This document shows positions 6,007 to 7,226 of a stretch of 7,226 nt of DNA, in pieces. The stretch lies in contig JAHEMB010000162.1 in assembly GCA_024643915.1 (NCBI GenBank), positions 1 to 7,226 of the forward strand, read 5' to 3'. The stretch comes from Rhodothermaceae bacterium (lineage in GTDB: Bacteria > Bacteroidota > Rhodothermia > Rhodothermales > JAHEMB01). The first letter of the stretch is position 1; every line of letters begins with the position of its first letter. Position numbers and translations under genes: made by a program. The notes beneath the pieces are model-generated. The model was not told the DNA's origin. It did no database searches and saw nothing but the letters and a program-made list of their open reading frames with translations.

Positions 6007-7226
<1,220 letters not shown>

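Overview
This GC-rich window most likely comes from a Rhodothermota/Bacteroidota-type bacterium. The best evidence is a secreted protein ending in a C-terminal sorting domain of the type IX secretion system, which is largely confined to that phylum group. High GC and the absence of clear Shine-Dalgarno sequences before the starts also fit. The exact lineage (for example Rhodothermales) is inference.

Layout: (1) positions 2-109 hold the last codons of an unidentified gene. (2) An intergenic palindrome built from heptamer repeats lies at about 113-186. (3) Positions 261-1067 encode cytochrome c oxidase subunit II (CuA subunit, plus strand), with no subunit I following it. (4) Convergent to it, 1146-2381 (minus) encodes a membrane protein made of two fused DoxX-like units and a soluble four-cysteine tail. 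(5) Diverging from that gene, 2559-3887 (plus) encodes an MscS-type channel with a signal peptide and a periplasmic BON domain. (6) A gene-free stretch of about 360 bp, 3888-4246, carries a large branched inverted-repeat structure that starts on the mscS stop codon, an AT-rich sigma70-like promoter candidate and a small leader hairpin. (7) Positions 4247-5971 (plus) encode an exported CSLREA/beta-helix protein with a type IX sorting domain. (8) Convergent to it, 6007-7226 (minus) is the C-terminal part of glycogen branching enzyme GlgB, cut by the window edge.

The genes do not form one pathway. They are mostly single-gene units: respiration (CoxB, and perhaps the DoxX protein through quinone-linked redox chemistry), envelope stress (MscS), surface or secreted protein export, and glycogen synthesis. 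No known mobile element, CRISPR array, tRNA or rRNA was seen. The least explained parts are the two intergenic palindromic elements and the double-DoxX/four-cysteine protein.
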